From the NCBI RefSeq assembly GCF_001310815.1, contig NZ_BAZK01000002.1, forward strand, positions 325,343 to 389,342: a DNA stretch of 64,000 bases, given 5' to 3'. The stretch is from Pseudovibrio denitrificans JCM 12308 (GTDB lineage Bacteria > Pseudomonadota > Alphaproteobacteria > Rhizobiales > Stappiaceae). Under the pieces are notes generated by a model, which was not told the origin of the DNA, did not search any database, and saw nothing but the letters and a program-made list of their open reading frames with translations. Below are positions 53,503 to 62,814 of the stretch, piece after piece. How positions within the stretch are numbered: position 1 is the first letter of the stretch; every line of letters begins with the position of its first letter. The position numbers were made by a program, and so were the translations under genes.

Positions 53503-54859
53503 AAACGTTTCCCCTGAAACCGTTACAGAAAACCCCTTTGCGGCCCTGGCTGATGCTCCTGGAGTTGATGGCTCTGCTTTGATGCAAGGTCCAGGACGGT
53601 CTTTGTCTGAGCGCTTTTCTATCAACTATGAAGCCGCACAGCGTTACAACACTTTGCACGGGGCGCTGAAAGATACGACGCGGCCTGCAGATCGCATGGC
53701 GTTCAATCAGGAATATGAAGATTTTGAGGAGTGGGATGGGTTCTTGCATGGGGCGACCGCATTAACCGGGCAGCTTGCTGGAACGGCAGTCGCAGTCGAG
53801 AACTTTATTGGATTGGGGATTGGTGCCAAAGCTATCCAGCAGCTCGGACTTACAGGGGTTCGCGCAAAAGTCTTTGCGGGTGCTGTTGATGCTGGTGCTT
53901 CTAACCTGGTGGTAGATAGTGCGATCCAAGGGATTGAGATGGGGGCTGGCTTTCGAGAGCAGTTTGATCCTGTTCAGCTGGCAGCGTCCACGGCACTTGG
54001 AGCCGCGGTTGGTGGTGCTGCTGGTCCTTTGACGCACGCAGACCGCGGGGCCGATCTTGCACGGACATTAGAGGAAGGTGTTGAGACTGCAGAGCTCAAA
54101 CCTCAAGCGCCGCTTGATAATGCGATCCGAGAGCCCGTTGGTGATAACCCAAGCGGGCAGGAGCCTTTGGAGCTCACGATTTACAGGCAAGATGTTATTG
54201 ACAACCAGCCTGCAGCTGAAGGTGCTGAAGTCGCGAATGAGCGTATTGAGGGTGGATTTTCAGCATTTGAAAAGAATGAAGCTCCTGCAAAACCAGTTTC
54301 GCGAGGCGTCAATATGGAAGCCTCTGAGGCGCTTGTGGAGCAGTCTGCAGAGCAGCGGATCTCTCAAGCGTTTGAGGTTTTTGATCGAGAGCCAGGCTCT
54401 GAGGAGATCGCGAGCAACTTGCCGCTAGCTTCCGGTGATGAAGTCAAAGGAATGGTGAGCCGAACTGACGGAGCTGAGCCGCTCGAAGATGCTGCAAAGT
54501 CTGACTTGGTTTCTAATGTTACCGAAGAGGTTGAAGCGTTAGGTGATAGGCTTTCGCGAGATGCGGGCTTACTTCAGGAAAAACGGGCGGAGCAAGGCAG
54601 GAAGGGAAATCTCTCTGAGCAGCAAGATGAAATCTCTTCAGGCTCTCAGAAAGAACAGCCGGATATTGAGGGGAGCGCTGGCGATGATGTGAAGCCAGAT
54701 TGCAAGGTGCAACGGGGCAACGTGCAAGGCCGGCAAATGGCATCGCTCAACCTCAACCCGGAAAAGAAGCTGCACCGTTTACGCGTTTGCGTGACGTTTC
54801 TAATCGCCTGGCGGATCTTGCCGGGATTGCGGCAGCACGGCAGAAGCGGTTTTCTCTGA
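53492..54859 (+). CDS. Polyvalent internal virion protein, N-terminal part (frameshifted)
   Basis: Starts at the GTG at 53492 (AGGGAG upstream), overlapping the previous stop. About 403 genuine residues: TENPFAALADAPGVDG, then a Gly/Ala membrane-active-looking stretch (ALTGQLAGTAVAVENFIGLGIGAKAI), then acidic Glu-rich linkers. Near 54700 one T is missing; with it PDLQGATGQ joins the next frame. The product would be ~1636 residues. Confidence 0.72.
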   Translation: MADENVSPETVTENPFAALADAPGVDGSALMQGPGRSLSERFSINYEAAQRYNTLHGALKDTTRPADRMAFNQEYEDFEEWDGFLHGATALTGQLAGTAVAVENFIGLGIGAKAIQQLGLTGVRAKVFAGAVDAGASNLVVDSAIQGIEMGAGFREQFDPVQLAASTALGAAVGGAAGPLTHADRGADLARTLEEGVETAELKPQAPLDNAIREPVGDNPSGQEPLELTIYRQDVIDNQPAAEGAEVANERIEGGFSAFEKNEAPAKPVSRGVNMEASEALVEQSAEQRISQAFEVFDREPGSEEIASNLPLASGDEVKGMVSRTDGAEPLEDAAKSDLVSNVTEEVEALGDRLSRDAGLLQEKRAEQGRKGNLSEQQDEISSGSQKEQPDIEGSAGDDVKPDCKVQRGNVQGRQMASLNLNPEKKLHRLRVCVTFLIAWRILPGLRQHGRSGFL

Positions 54860-57800
54860 AAGGCTCCAAGAACTCCCGCATTATGGGGACGTATGGTGTG
54901 CGATCCGGTGTTGTTCGCATTAGATCACAAGACGACTTCGACACGTTCTCGCATGAGGTTGGCCACCACATCGAGGAGCGTTTGGGAAAGCCTGTCGTCG
55001 CTTTGATGAAACGCCATTTTGTTGAGGTTGAGGCGCTTGCTTATCCAGGTGTTGCCCCAGACAACAAACTCACCGAGGGCTTTGCAGAGTTTTTTCGCCT
55101 GGCTATGACGAACCCGCTCTATGCGGAAAGCAAGGCTCCCAAGTTCTTTAGGGCCTTTCGGGGATTGCTCCAGAAAGATGATCCAGAACTCCTGAAAGGC
55201 CTGGATGAAGTTATTGACGCATACGGCGAATATCTGCAGCTGCCATCACAACTGGCTGTAGAAAGCACGATAGTCTCCAATAAAGCGCTCGGGACGGGCC
55301 AGAAGTTCGCCAGTGACGCCAAACGGCATGGTTTGGGTGCAACGATAGCCGACAAGCTGCACAACGCTTACACGGCGCTCCTAGACGATTTTCACCCTAT
55401 CCATAGAGCTGTACGAGAGCTTGCGAAAATTCACAAGGCGCGTACTGGCCAGGTTCTGGATCTGAAAGTGAAGGATGATGCTGGCAAGCTTGCCGACATG
55501 GCGCGAGGTTCTCAGCAGTCTGGCCACATGGATCTCATGTACGGCGTGCATGGTTATGAGAGCCTGAGGCCTGAAAGCGTAAGCTTGCGAGATGCGATCG
55601 TTGAAGCTCATGGGCCTGGCCGTAATGCTTTTTCATCCTTTGATGAAGCTGTGATGAAAAAGTTTGGCGCTTACCTGTGGAGCCGCCGCGCTGTCTTTGA
55701 ATGGGAGCGCTACAAAAAAGGCGAGATCCCCAATCCTCCGGACAAGCTGAGCCATGGTGATCACCTGCAGAACATTCAGGAAGCCGAGGCGGCTAATCCG
55801 CAATGGCCTTCAGCTGCAGCGAAGGTTTATGAATTTAACCAGGCTCTATGGAAAAAGAAGCTCGATGCTGGATTGATTGCTCAGGAAACTTATCAGGCCG
55901 GCTTGAAGATCCGTGATTATGTTCCTGGTCTTCGCGCCTTTGATTATGACGGAGATCCTGCAGCTAAAGCGAATGCACGAGGCGGAAAGTCTGCAGCAGG
56001 GAACTCCATGGGGAGCCAGCATTTTAAGGGCTCTACGCGAGACGTGATCAATCCGCTGGAAACGTTGATGGCAGATGCCTATGAAACCAATGCAGCTATA
56101 GCACGTAATGAGCCGATTAAAGCGCTGGCGAAACTGGCGCGGCGCGTTGGGAATGGTGCAGGCCGGATCGCTGAGATTGTGCCGGCGCATGACCTGAAAG
56201 CAATGATCATCGATCCGCTGGAAGCTTTGAAGAGTGCGGGGCGTAGCGTTGGATTGATGCCTGAAGAATTGACATTGATGATGGATAATTTTGAGGGATT
56301 GCTTGGAGACACAAAGGCCACGCTTTTCCGTCCTACGGTGACGAACACCAAGGGCGAGCCGATTCTGTTTTTCCGTAGTGGTGGGCAGATCCAAGCGCTG
56401 CGCCTTGCTGATGGAGAGTTTGGTAATCAGCTGATGGCCAGCTTTGGCATGCTTGCTCCTGTAGAGCATCACATGCTTATCCGGATGATGGGGGCTTCTG
56501 CTTCTGTGCTGCGTGCCGGCATCACGACAACGCCTGAGTTTATTCTGGCCAACGGTGCCCGCGATCTCATGACCTCGTTTGTTTATTACGACGAACCGTT
56601 TAAGGCTTTGAAGAATATCGGCAAGGGTATCAATGATGAGATCTTCAACCGCCAGGCTGCAAAAGAGTACAACAGCCTGGGCGGTATCATGGGAGGGGCT
56701 AACGCTGCTTCTGTGCGCGAAGGGGCGCTGAAGCGCGATCTTGAAGCGCTCAGAAAAAAGGGCTGGAAGGGGCGGCGCGTCCTCAGATTGCAGAGCGTCT
56801 TGGAGTTTACTGAGCTGTCAGAAACGGGCGTGCGTGTGGGCTTGATGCGAACCTTTAAAGACCAGGCGCAAGCGCGGGGGCTTTCAGAGATCGAGGCGGC
56901 CTATGAGGCTGTTTGGCGTTCGCGGGACCATATCAACTTTGATCGGCGTGGCTCTCAGATGGTGGCGCTCAATCGCTTGATCCCGTTTTTCAATGCGTCC
57001 TTGCAGGGGCTTGATAAGTTCAGCCGGCACATGGTGTTGCCCTACGTCAAAAAACTGCAGGGCGATGTTTTAACATCTGCCGATGAAGCTGCCCTGGGAA
57101 CTGCCCAAAAGGCCTGGATGAAACTTTCCGGTGTTGTCCTGGCTGGTATGGGGCTGCATGCCTTAATGAGCCAACACTCCGAATATGAGGAGATTAGCGA
57201 CACTACCAGAGCAACTCACTGGATGGTGAAGACCGGCGATAAGTGGTTGGCGGTCCCCAAGCCTTACGAGCTCGCGGTGTTTGTCAATATCGGAGAGGCG
57301 GCCTACGATGCTTTTGCTAAGGGAGATCCGCTTTCTGCAGAGCGATACCTGGCTAACCTCTCAACTGTTCTGATGCCGCCTTCTGTGATGGAAGGCAACC
57401 CGATCGTGAAGACTTACTTTGAGCTGAAGAGCAATCAGGATTTCTTCACGGGGCAACAGATTGTGCCTGATCATCTGCAGGCGCTGGAGCCTGCTTTGCA
57501 GTACACTGCCAGAACCCGGGCCTTTTCCAAGCAGCTTGGAGACGCTCTCAACATTTCGCCGCTGGTAACAGAGAAAGTCTTTTCCAACTTTGCTGGTGGA
57601 TGGGGGCGCAACCTGGCAGCGCTTTACGATTACACGGATGAGGCGGCCTTGGGACAGAGCCCGGATGATGCGCCGTTTTTGCGCCGGTTTGTTAAAGACG
57701 CCAGCAAGGGCTCCAGGTCGATCTCCAGTTTCTGGAAACTGGTTTCTCCAAGTACAGGGCAGTTTGAGCGAGCTGCTCTGAGTTATCGCGCCCTTGCAGA

Positions 57801-58401
57801 CGGGGGAGACGACGTTGCTGCAGATGAGTACCTGAACTCCCTGGATAGTGAGCGGCGGGCTTATGTCACGCTTGCCATGATGCCTGCAAGCACTCGCAGG
57901 CTGCATCCTTTAGAGCGTGCCCGTTCAGCTGTGCGGGCGATCGGTGCTCTGCGTCGAGAGCTTACAGGGCCGTACATCACGAATGCTTTTGCTCAAAAGA
58001 ACATGCGCGAGATCTCGGCCAGCGATCGTGGATCTGCAGATGATATTCTTTCAGATCTTGCTATGGCGGAAACCCGCAATGCTTTGATTGCTCTTGGTGC
58101 GCCTGGCTGGGCTCATCAAAAAGCGATTGATACTCGCACGTATCATCATGAGCTGCAGGAGCTGTCGCCAGTCCTGGCTCAAGCTTTGGCGGATCGATTT
58201 GCAACGCGCAAAGTGTTGCCGCTTGGCGTTGTTCTTGAGAGATGGCCAGAGCTGCGAGAGCGTGTGTTGATGGATGGATCTGGCGCGGTAACTGTCGATC
58301 TGGAAGCTAGCGCAGAAGCTGCAGGCTATGAGCTCGGAGGTTTCAAGATCCCGCGCAAAGAGAAACCTAAGGTCAAGGGCGTAGCCAAAGGCAAGGGATA
58401 A
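54700..58401 (+). CDS. Polyvalent internal virion protein with HExxH peptidase domain (frameshifted)
   Basis: 1233 residues of the giant protein. FDTFSHEVGHHIEERL (HExxH, residues 85-89) with LTEGFAEFFRLAMTNPLYA about 40 residues later (Glu130) form a zincin-type metallopeptidase site. The long remainder is helical; NRLIPFFNASLQGLDKFSRH near residue 770 resembles the LPD38 domain of phage and conjugative polyvalent proteins. Ends Lys-rich. It is likely packed in the capsid and injected with DNA, where the peptidase could act on host targets. Confidence 0.75.
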   Translation: MQGATGQRARPANGIAQPQPGKEAAPFTRLRDVSNRLADLAGIAAARQKRFSLKGSKNSRIMGTYGVRSGVVRIRSQDDFDTFSHEVGHHIEERLGKPVVALMKRHFVEVEALAYPGVAPDNKLTEGFAEFFRLAMTNPLYAESKAPKFFRAFRGLLQKDDPELLKGLDEVIDAYGEYLQLPSQLAVESTIVSNKALGTGQKFASDAKRHGLGATIADKLHNAYTALLDDFHPIHRAVRELAKIHKARTGQVLDLKVKDDAGKLADMARGSQQSGHMDLMYGVHGYESLRPESVSLRDAIVEAHGPGRNAFSSFDEAVMKKFGAYLWSRRAVFEWERYKKGEIPNPPDKLSHGDHLQNIQEAEAANPQWPSAAAKVYEFNQALWKKKLDAGLIAQETYQAGLKIRDYVPGLRAFDYDGDPAAKANARGGKSAAGNSMGSQHFKGSTRDVINPLETLMADAYETNAAIARNEPIKALAKLARRVGNGAGRIAEIVPAHDLKAMIIDPLEALKSAGRSVGLMPEELTLMMDNFEGLLGDTKATLFRPTVTNTKGEPILFFRSGGQIQALRLADGEFGNQLMASFGMLAPVEHHMLIRMMGASASVLRAGITTTPEFILANGARDLMTSFVYYDEPFKALKNIGKGINDEIFNRQAAKEYNSLGGIMGGANAASVREGALKRDLEALRKKGWKGRRVLRLQSVLEFTELSETGVRVGLMRTFKDQAQARGLSEIEAAYEAVWRSRDHINFDRRGSQMVALNRLIPFFNASLQGLDKFSRHMVLPYVKKLQGDVLTSADEAALGTAQKAWMKLSGVVLAGMGLHALMSQHSEYEEISDTTRATHWMVKTGDKWLAVPKPYELAVFVNIGEAAYDAFAKGDPLSAERYLANLSTVLMPPSVMEGNPIVKTYFELKSNQDFFTGQQIVPDHLQALEPALQYTARTRAFSKQLGDALNISPLVTEKVFSNFAGGWGRNLAALYDYTDEAALGQSPDDAPFLRRFVKDASKGSRSISSFWKLVSPSTGQFERAALSYRALADGGDDVAADEYLNSLDSERRAYVTLAMMPASTRRLHPLERARSAVRAIGALRRELTGPYITNAFAQKNMREISASDRGSADDILSDLAMAETRNALIALGAPGWAHQKAIDTRTYHHELQELSPVLAQALADRFATRKVLPLGVVLERWPELRERVLMDGSGAVTVDLEASAEAAGYELGGFKIPRKEKPKVKGVAKGKG

Positions 58402-58421
58402 GCACGGTTGACCTTTGTTTG

Positions 58422-58468
58422 AACCCGTCAGGATAGAGCAGCAAAATTCTATCCTGACGGGTTTTTTT
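58422..58468 (+). terminator. Strong terminator abutting the tailspike start codon
   Basis: A perfect 16-bp stem (58422-58437 with 58448-58463), 10-nt loop, then T7 ending at the A of the tailspike ATG (58469). TTGACC lies 14 nt before the stem. No normal ribosome site is visible between terminator and ATG. Confidence 0.85.
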
Positions 58469-61081
58469 ATGACTGATCGGCTCCCATACAATCCGCGAAT
58501 ATATGATTACTCCGCTGCAGCTGGCCAAAAGCATTTCCCGGTTGCCTTTCCGTATCAGGAGGATGCTGATGTTTCCGTGCTGGTTTTGGAGGGGGATGAC
58601 TTCCGAAAGCTGAGCCTTGGAGCTGATTACTCCCTGAATGAGCAACAAGTGATCCTCAATGTTGGCCTGGCAGCTGCTACGGTCTTGCGTGTGAAGGGAA
58701 CCACGGTTCTAGCGCGAAAATTAAGTGTTGTTCAATCAGGCAGGCTTAACTCCCGGAACTTAGATACTGAGCTAGATCGCGCCTGGATGACCTTGCAGGA
58801 GCTTCAGCGCGATAATCAGGACACTACACGGCGATCGATGCAAGTTCCGTTCGATGAGGAGATTGGGCCTCTTCCATCTGCAGAAGAACGAGCAGGGCGG
58901 GTGAGCGCATTTGATGGCGATGGAAACCCAATTAGCGGGCCAAGATTTGTCGAAATTTCTAATGCACAAGCAAATGCTGAGGCTGCCCAATCATCAGCCT
59001 CGTTTGCTGTCGACGCGATGCAAGCAGCAAGAAATGCTCAAGATGCGGCGGAAGGAGCTGCTGAGACCGTTGTGGTTGGCCGTTACAACTCGTTGGCAGG
59101 TGCTGCAGCGGCTGAATTACACATGGCTATTCAGTCTGTGAAACTCACAGGATTTAGGGAAGCAGGTGATGGTGGTAAATCCTTATACAAATGCGCCACT
59201 CATGAGCCGCCACATGCAGGAAAGTTCTTGTCGAAAGATGGGCGGTGGTGGGAGTTGTCTGACGCGCTCGCAACACCCAAGCAGTTTGGAGCGGTTTCTG
59301 ACGCAAACTTTAAAACGGGAGAAGGGACCGACAGCACAGCAGCGATTGATCAATGGCTTGCCTTTACCTCATTGACTAGTGGTGTTTGTCGGTTGGACGG
59401 TAAGTATAAGTATGTTGGGCAGTTAAGTATCCCCTCTAATATAGAAATCAAAACAGATAGTGCGCAAGAGAATGGGTTTGTTATCGAAATTGGTAATGAG
59501 GAGAGTGGGCTAGTTGTTGAAAGCTCGAATGTAATCATTGGAGATTTAACGATTAGCCGAAATCTCAAAGAACCAATTGTAGGGAAGAATGCGGGGAACT
59601 TTGGAAATATTGTTAGACTAGGAAATTACCTGGATGGAGCTCAAGAGCCCATGCAAAACCTTAGGTTTGGAAATCTTAACTTGGTCAGTGTTGATGGATC
59701 GGAGCAGGGACAAGGACTTACGATATTTGGACGGGTGTCGAGCGTTTCGGCTGGGGATGTAACTGTTTCAGGGAATGTTTCATTAGCCTTTCAGGCCCAT
59801 TGGTCAGGGAACATCACAGAAGTGGGGCAGGCTGTTACTGAAAGCTATCATCCGCATGACATTCATATCCGCAAAATCGAAGCACTCAGCAGTTGTAATT
59901 TTGGGGTTGTTCTCTCAAGTGTTTATAACATCACAATTGATAAGATTTATGGTGAACAGTTAGAAAAAGGTTTCTATTGGCTTGCTGGTGATGAGACAAA
60001 CGACTTTGATGTTGAGCAGAGCGGCCTAGTTGGACGTGGTGTCGAAATTGGCCATGCCGTTTTTGAGGGAACTTCAGCAGGCCAAAGCTATTTTATCGAA
60101 TGTCTTGGACATGGGGCTTCTAAGTTTAGAGTTGATGGCTTGGGCAACCCATTACAAAAAAACCTGCCCATAGGCTTAAAAATTGGAAATCTCATTGTTC
60201 ATGGGTCAGATAACATAAATGATTGTTTTGAAACACTTAATGCAACTGGTTCAATAGTTGTAGAGAACAGCGTTATTCGCGGATTTAAGCGATATTCGGT
60301 TTTTTTACTCAGATCGCTTGCAACCACGCGTTTCCTAAACATGGACCATATTGGGGAAGTTAGGGCATTAAGGTCTGCAAATTGTAAGTTTAGTGGTAAA
60401 ATTTCAGAGAGTGGTGATGGATCGTATGGGTTTTATATTTATGGTGAGATGCCAACGTCCACATTGAGCGCAGATATATCCTTTGGTGACACATCTATTT
60501 CTGTAGTTCAGGGTTTTCCTTATGATATTCTTCGTGGAGATCGTTTTCTAATAGGTAGCTTTGCTTTTACGGCGAGTGAGTTTGTAGAAAGTGGGGTTAC
60601 CACAATTCCAATCATAGCTAGCAGGAAAACGATAGTGAGTGGTGTCGAAGTAATGCACGATTTGCGGGCTGTTAATGTTGAGGTATCGCCTTTTGTTGAG
60701 GGGGCAACCACCGGCGTTCGCGTGGTGAATGGACATGTTGGATTTGAAAATGCTTTGATCCTGGATGCTAGCAGATATGGGATCAATTTGAGTGATAGCA
60801 TTGTTACCATTAAGAACCCGAGGATAGCAGGAACTGGATTTATTGAGGGGCCGACTAACTATGATGTCGTTATAGACAATAGTAACGTCACGATTATTGG
60901 TGGAAAAATAGGTGATGCTGATGGGATCACGGATAAGCATCTAGACATCAATGGTTCCTCTTCTGTTGTTGTAAGTTTGGGGGTTCAATATGGAGATGCT
61001 GCAAAGATTCAAGTGATAGAGCCTGAAGCCATATCGGAATTTTTTGCTTGTTATGACACGAATGGAAATCAACTGTCTTAG
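58469..61081 (+). CDS. Tail fibre/tailspike protein with beta-helix body
   Basis: 870 residues from the ATG at 58469. Residues 1-110 (LPYNPRIYDYSAAAGQKHFPVAFPYQEDADVSVLVLEG) are a T7 gp17-like virion-binding head. A coiled Ala-rich stem (ANAEAAQSSASFAVDAMQAARNAQDAAEGAAE) follows, then TPKQFGAVSDANFKTGEGTDSTAAIDQWLAF, the entry motif of pectate-lyase-like beta-helix tailspikes, and ~550 residues of short beta repeats. It binds and may cleave host surface polysaccharide. The second half is AT-richer than neighbouring genes, suggesting exchange of the receptor-binding part. Confidence 0.85.
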   Translation: MTDRLPYNPRIYDYSAAAGQKHFPVAFPYQEDADVSVLVLEGDDFRKLSLGADYSLNEQQVILNVGLAAATVLRVKGTTVLARKLSVVQSGRLNSRNLDTELDRAWMTLQELQRDNQDTTRRSMQVPFDEEIGPLPSAEERAGRVSAFDGDGNPISGPRFVEISNAQANAEAAQSSASFAVDAMQAARNAQDAAEGAAETVVVGRYNSLAGAAAAELHMAIQSVKLTGFREAGDGGKSLYKCATHEPPHAGKFLSKDGRWWELSDALATPKQFGAVSDANFKTGEGTDSTAAIDQWLAFTSLTSGVCRLDGKYKYVGQLSIPSNIEIKTDSAQENGFVIEIGNEESGLVVESSNVIIGDLTISRNLKEPIVGKNAGNFGNIVRLGNYLDGAQEPMQNLRFGNLNLVSVDGSEQGQGLTIFGRVSSVSAGDVTVSGNVSLAFQAHWSGNITEVGQAVTESYHPHDIHIRKIEALSSCNFGVVLSSVYNITIDKIYGEQLEKGFYWLAGDETNDFDVEQSGLVGRGVEIGHAVFEGTSAGQSYFIECLGHGASKFRVDGLGNPLQKNLPIGLKIGNLIVHGSDNINDCFETLNATGSIVVENSVIRGFKRYSVFLLRSLATTRFLNMDHIGEVRALRSANCKFSGKISESGDGSYGFYIYGEMPTSTLSADISFGDTSISVVQGFPYDILRGDRFLIGSFAFTASEFVESGVTTIPIIASRKTIVSGVEVMHDLRAVNVEVSPFVEGATTGVRVVNGHVGFENALILDASRYGINLSDSIVTIKNPRIAGTGFIEGPTNYDVVIDNSNVTIIGGKIGDADGITDKHLDINGSSSVVVSLGVQYGDAAKIQVIEPEAISEFFACYDTNGNQLS

Positions 61082-61126
61082 ATTAAACCAGTGAGTACGT
61101 AGTTGACCAAGCTTAAACAGGGTTAG

Positions 61127-61159
61127 CCTCTAGTTGTGGAAATGACTGGAGGTTTTCTT
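61127..61159 (+). promoter_or_regulatory. Hairpin masking the ribosome site of the 71-aa membrane gene
   Basis: CCTCTAGT (61127-61134) pairs with ACTGGAGG (61145-61152), so the GGAGG of the gene at 61160 is inside the 3' arm. TTTTCTT then runs to the ATG. Confidence 0.6.
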
Positions 61160-61375
61160 ATGGATTGGTTGTATTGGCTACTCTGGATAGCTGCCGGCCT
61201 TTATCTGATTGTTGGACTGATTGCCGGCTGCTGGACTGCTCGTGTTGAAAAGCCCCTGAATGCGCCCTTTCACATCATTGTCTTTGCCTGGCTAAAAGCG
61301 ATCGGGCGTTTCTTGATGTTCCTCATTGGTTGGCCTTTTTTCGCTTGGGCTATCATGAACTCCTCGCCTCAATAA
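61160..61375 (+). CDS. Small membrane protein, holin-like
   Basis: 71 residues from the ATG at 61160. Two hydrophobic helices, YWLLWIAAGLYLIVGLIAGCW and IGRFLMFLIGWPFFAWAIM, joined by a basic loop. It opens the lysis region ahead of the endolysin; a holin or pinholin role is possible, although a second three-helix candidate lies at 62286. Confidence 0.6.
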   Translation: MDWLYWLLWIAAGLYLIVGLIAGCWTARVEKPLNAPFHIIVFAWLKAIGRFLMFLIGWPFFAWAIMNSSPQ

Positions 61376-61421
61376 ATCGCGGGGATTTGCTCAGCTCAGT
61401 TGACAGGGCCTGAACGGCTTT

Positions 61422-61457
61422 AACCTCCAGTCATGTGAAATGGCTGGAGGTTTCTTT
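61422..61457 (+). promoter_or_regulatory. Hairpin masking the ribosome site of the endolysin gene
   Basis: A 13-bp stem with one wobble (61422-61434 with 61440-61452), loop GTGAA. The 3' arm contains GGAGG, the ribosome site for the ATG at 61458. TTGACA lies at 61400. Confidence 0.65.
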
Positions 61458-62276
61458 ATGGCCCAAGCGAATTTTAAGAACTGCTATCCCAAGCTGCGCC
61501 GGCACGAGGGCGGCTTTGTAAACCACCCAGATGATCCAGGTGGTGCAACCAACAAAGGCATCACTCAAGCAACCTATGACTGGTGGTTAAAACTTGCGGG
61601 TCTTCCGCGCCGGTCTGTGCGGCACATTACTGATGCTGAAGTGGCTGAGATCTACCGCGAGCAGTATTGGAATAAATGCCGCGCTGATGACCTGCCATGG
61701 GGTATCGACTACGCAACCTTTGACGGTGCAGTGAACTCTGGCCCTAAGCGGGGTGTGAAGTGGCTGCAGAAGGCGATCGGCGCGGGTGTTGATGGTGTTG
61801 CTGGTAATGAGACCGTTGATAAAGCGCGGCGCTCAGTGGAGCGTACAGCCGTTATTCGCCGTATGTGTGCTTATCGCCTGGGCTTCCTGCAGCGGCTCCG
61901 GACCTTCTCCACGTTTGGTCGCGGTTGGACGCGGCGTGTCGCAGAGGTCGAGGTGGATGCAACTCAGATGGCTTTGGAGAATTTGGGATACCAGCCAGAA
62001 GATCAGAGCAAGAAACTAAGCGCCACTGCTGATGCGGCGAACCAGGAGAAGAAGCGCCAGGACAAAGCTGCGAAAGCAACTGGATCTGCAGGTGCCGCCT
62101 CTGGTGTAAGTGCCGATCAGTTAGATCCGTCCTTTGCTCTGCAGCCCGAGCTCCTCTGGCTCGTTGCTGGTGTCCTGGTCTGTGGGGCTCTGTTCTATCT
62201 CTACAAACGACATGTTTCCGGGGAGCGCTTGGAGGCGTATCGCCGCAAACTCCATTCCATCGCAGAAACTCTATAA
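61458..62276 (+). CDS. Endolysin, GH108 muramidase with PG-binding domain and C-terminal membrane anchor
   Basis: 272 residues from the ATG at 61458. RRHEGGFVNHPDDPGGATNKGITQATYDWW (catalytic Glu17) is the glycoside hydrolase 108 signature. AVNSGPKRGVKWLQKAIGAGVDGVAGNET to about residue 175 is a PG_binding_3 domain. A charged Ala/Lys linker leads to a membrane helix near the end (LLWLVAGVLVCGALFYLYKR) and a basic tail. No N-terminal signal. It cleaves peptidoglycan glycan strands for lysis; the C-terminal anchor is unusual. Confidence 0.87.
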   Translation: MAQANFKNCYPKLRRHEGGFVNHPDDPGGATNKGITQATYDWWLKLAGLPRRSVRHITDAEVAEIYREQYWNKCRADDLPWGIDYATFDGAVNSGPKRGVKWLQKAIGAGVDGVAGNETVDKARRSVERTAVIRRMCAYRLGFLQRLRTFSTFGRGWTRRVAEVEVDATQMALENLGYQPEDQSKKLSATADAANQEKKRQDKAAKATGSAGAASGVSADQLDPSFALQPELLWLVAGVLVCGALFYLYKRHVSGERLEAYRRKLHSIAETL

Positions 62277-62285
62277 GGGGGCACT

Positions 62286-62804
62286 ATGGCTCTACATGCA
62301 CTTGTTCCAATCCTGATAAGCGTTGGTGCTCCACTTCTGGGTGAGCTCGTTTCTCAGGTTGCCGGAGATCCTGCCGGCAAGATTGCAACCAATGTTGTGA
62401 GCAAAATCGCTGAAGGCATCGGCGTTGATCCAACGCCTGAAGCGATCGTCACTGAGTTTGAACGAGATCCGGAGGGTGTTGCCCCAGTGATCCGGGCAGT
62501 TGAAGAGGAAGATAAATCGTACCTGGTTGAAATGCTGAGCAGCATCAACACCACTATGCGAGCTGAAGCAAAGGCCAGAGGTTTGCTCACGCGGATCTGG
62601 CGGCCAATATTCGGCATTCTCTTCTCTGTCGTGTATTTCTTACTCGGGCTTGCTTTGATCTACGTTCTGGTAACAGCTGCAGATCCTTTGGCTGTGCTTG
62701 GCGTTCTATCTGGCTTCCTGGTAACCTACCTACTGACGGGTGCATCTGTGCTTGGGGTCTACGTGTGGAAGCGCACGGATGAGAAGATCCGGCAGGTAAC
62801 TTAA
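62286..62804 (+). CDS. Holin, 3TM type (putative)
   Basis: 172 residues. Starts LHALVPILISVGAPLLGELVSQVAGDPAGKIA, has a charged middle, then two strong membrane helices (FGILFSVVYFLLGLALIYVLV and VLGVLSGFLVTYLLTGASVLGVYVW) and a basic tail. This fits the Holin_3TMs-type proteins next to GH108 endolysins. Confidence 0.72.
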   Translation: MALHALVPILISVGAPLLGELVSQVAGDPAGKIATNVVSKIAEGIGVDPTPEAIVTEFERDPEGVAPVIRAVEEEDKSYLVEMLSSINTTMRAEAKARGLLTRIWRPIFGILFSVVYFLLGLALIYVLVTAADPLAVLGVLSGFLVTYLLTGASVLGVYVWKRTDEKIRQVT

Positions 62805-62814
62805 GGGCGCGGCT

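Noticed and set aside
58469..61081. Diversity-generating retroelement acting on the tail fibre, as in BPP-1
   Set aside because: No reverse transcriptase gene, template repeat or variable-repeat pair was found near the fibre or elsewhere in the prophage.
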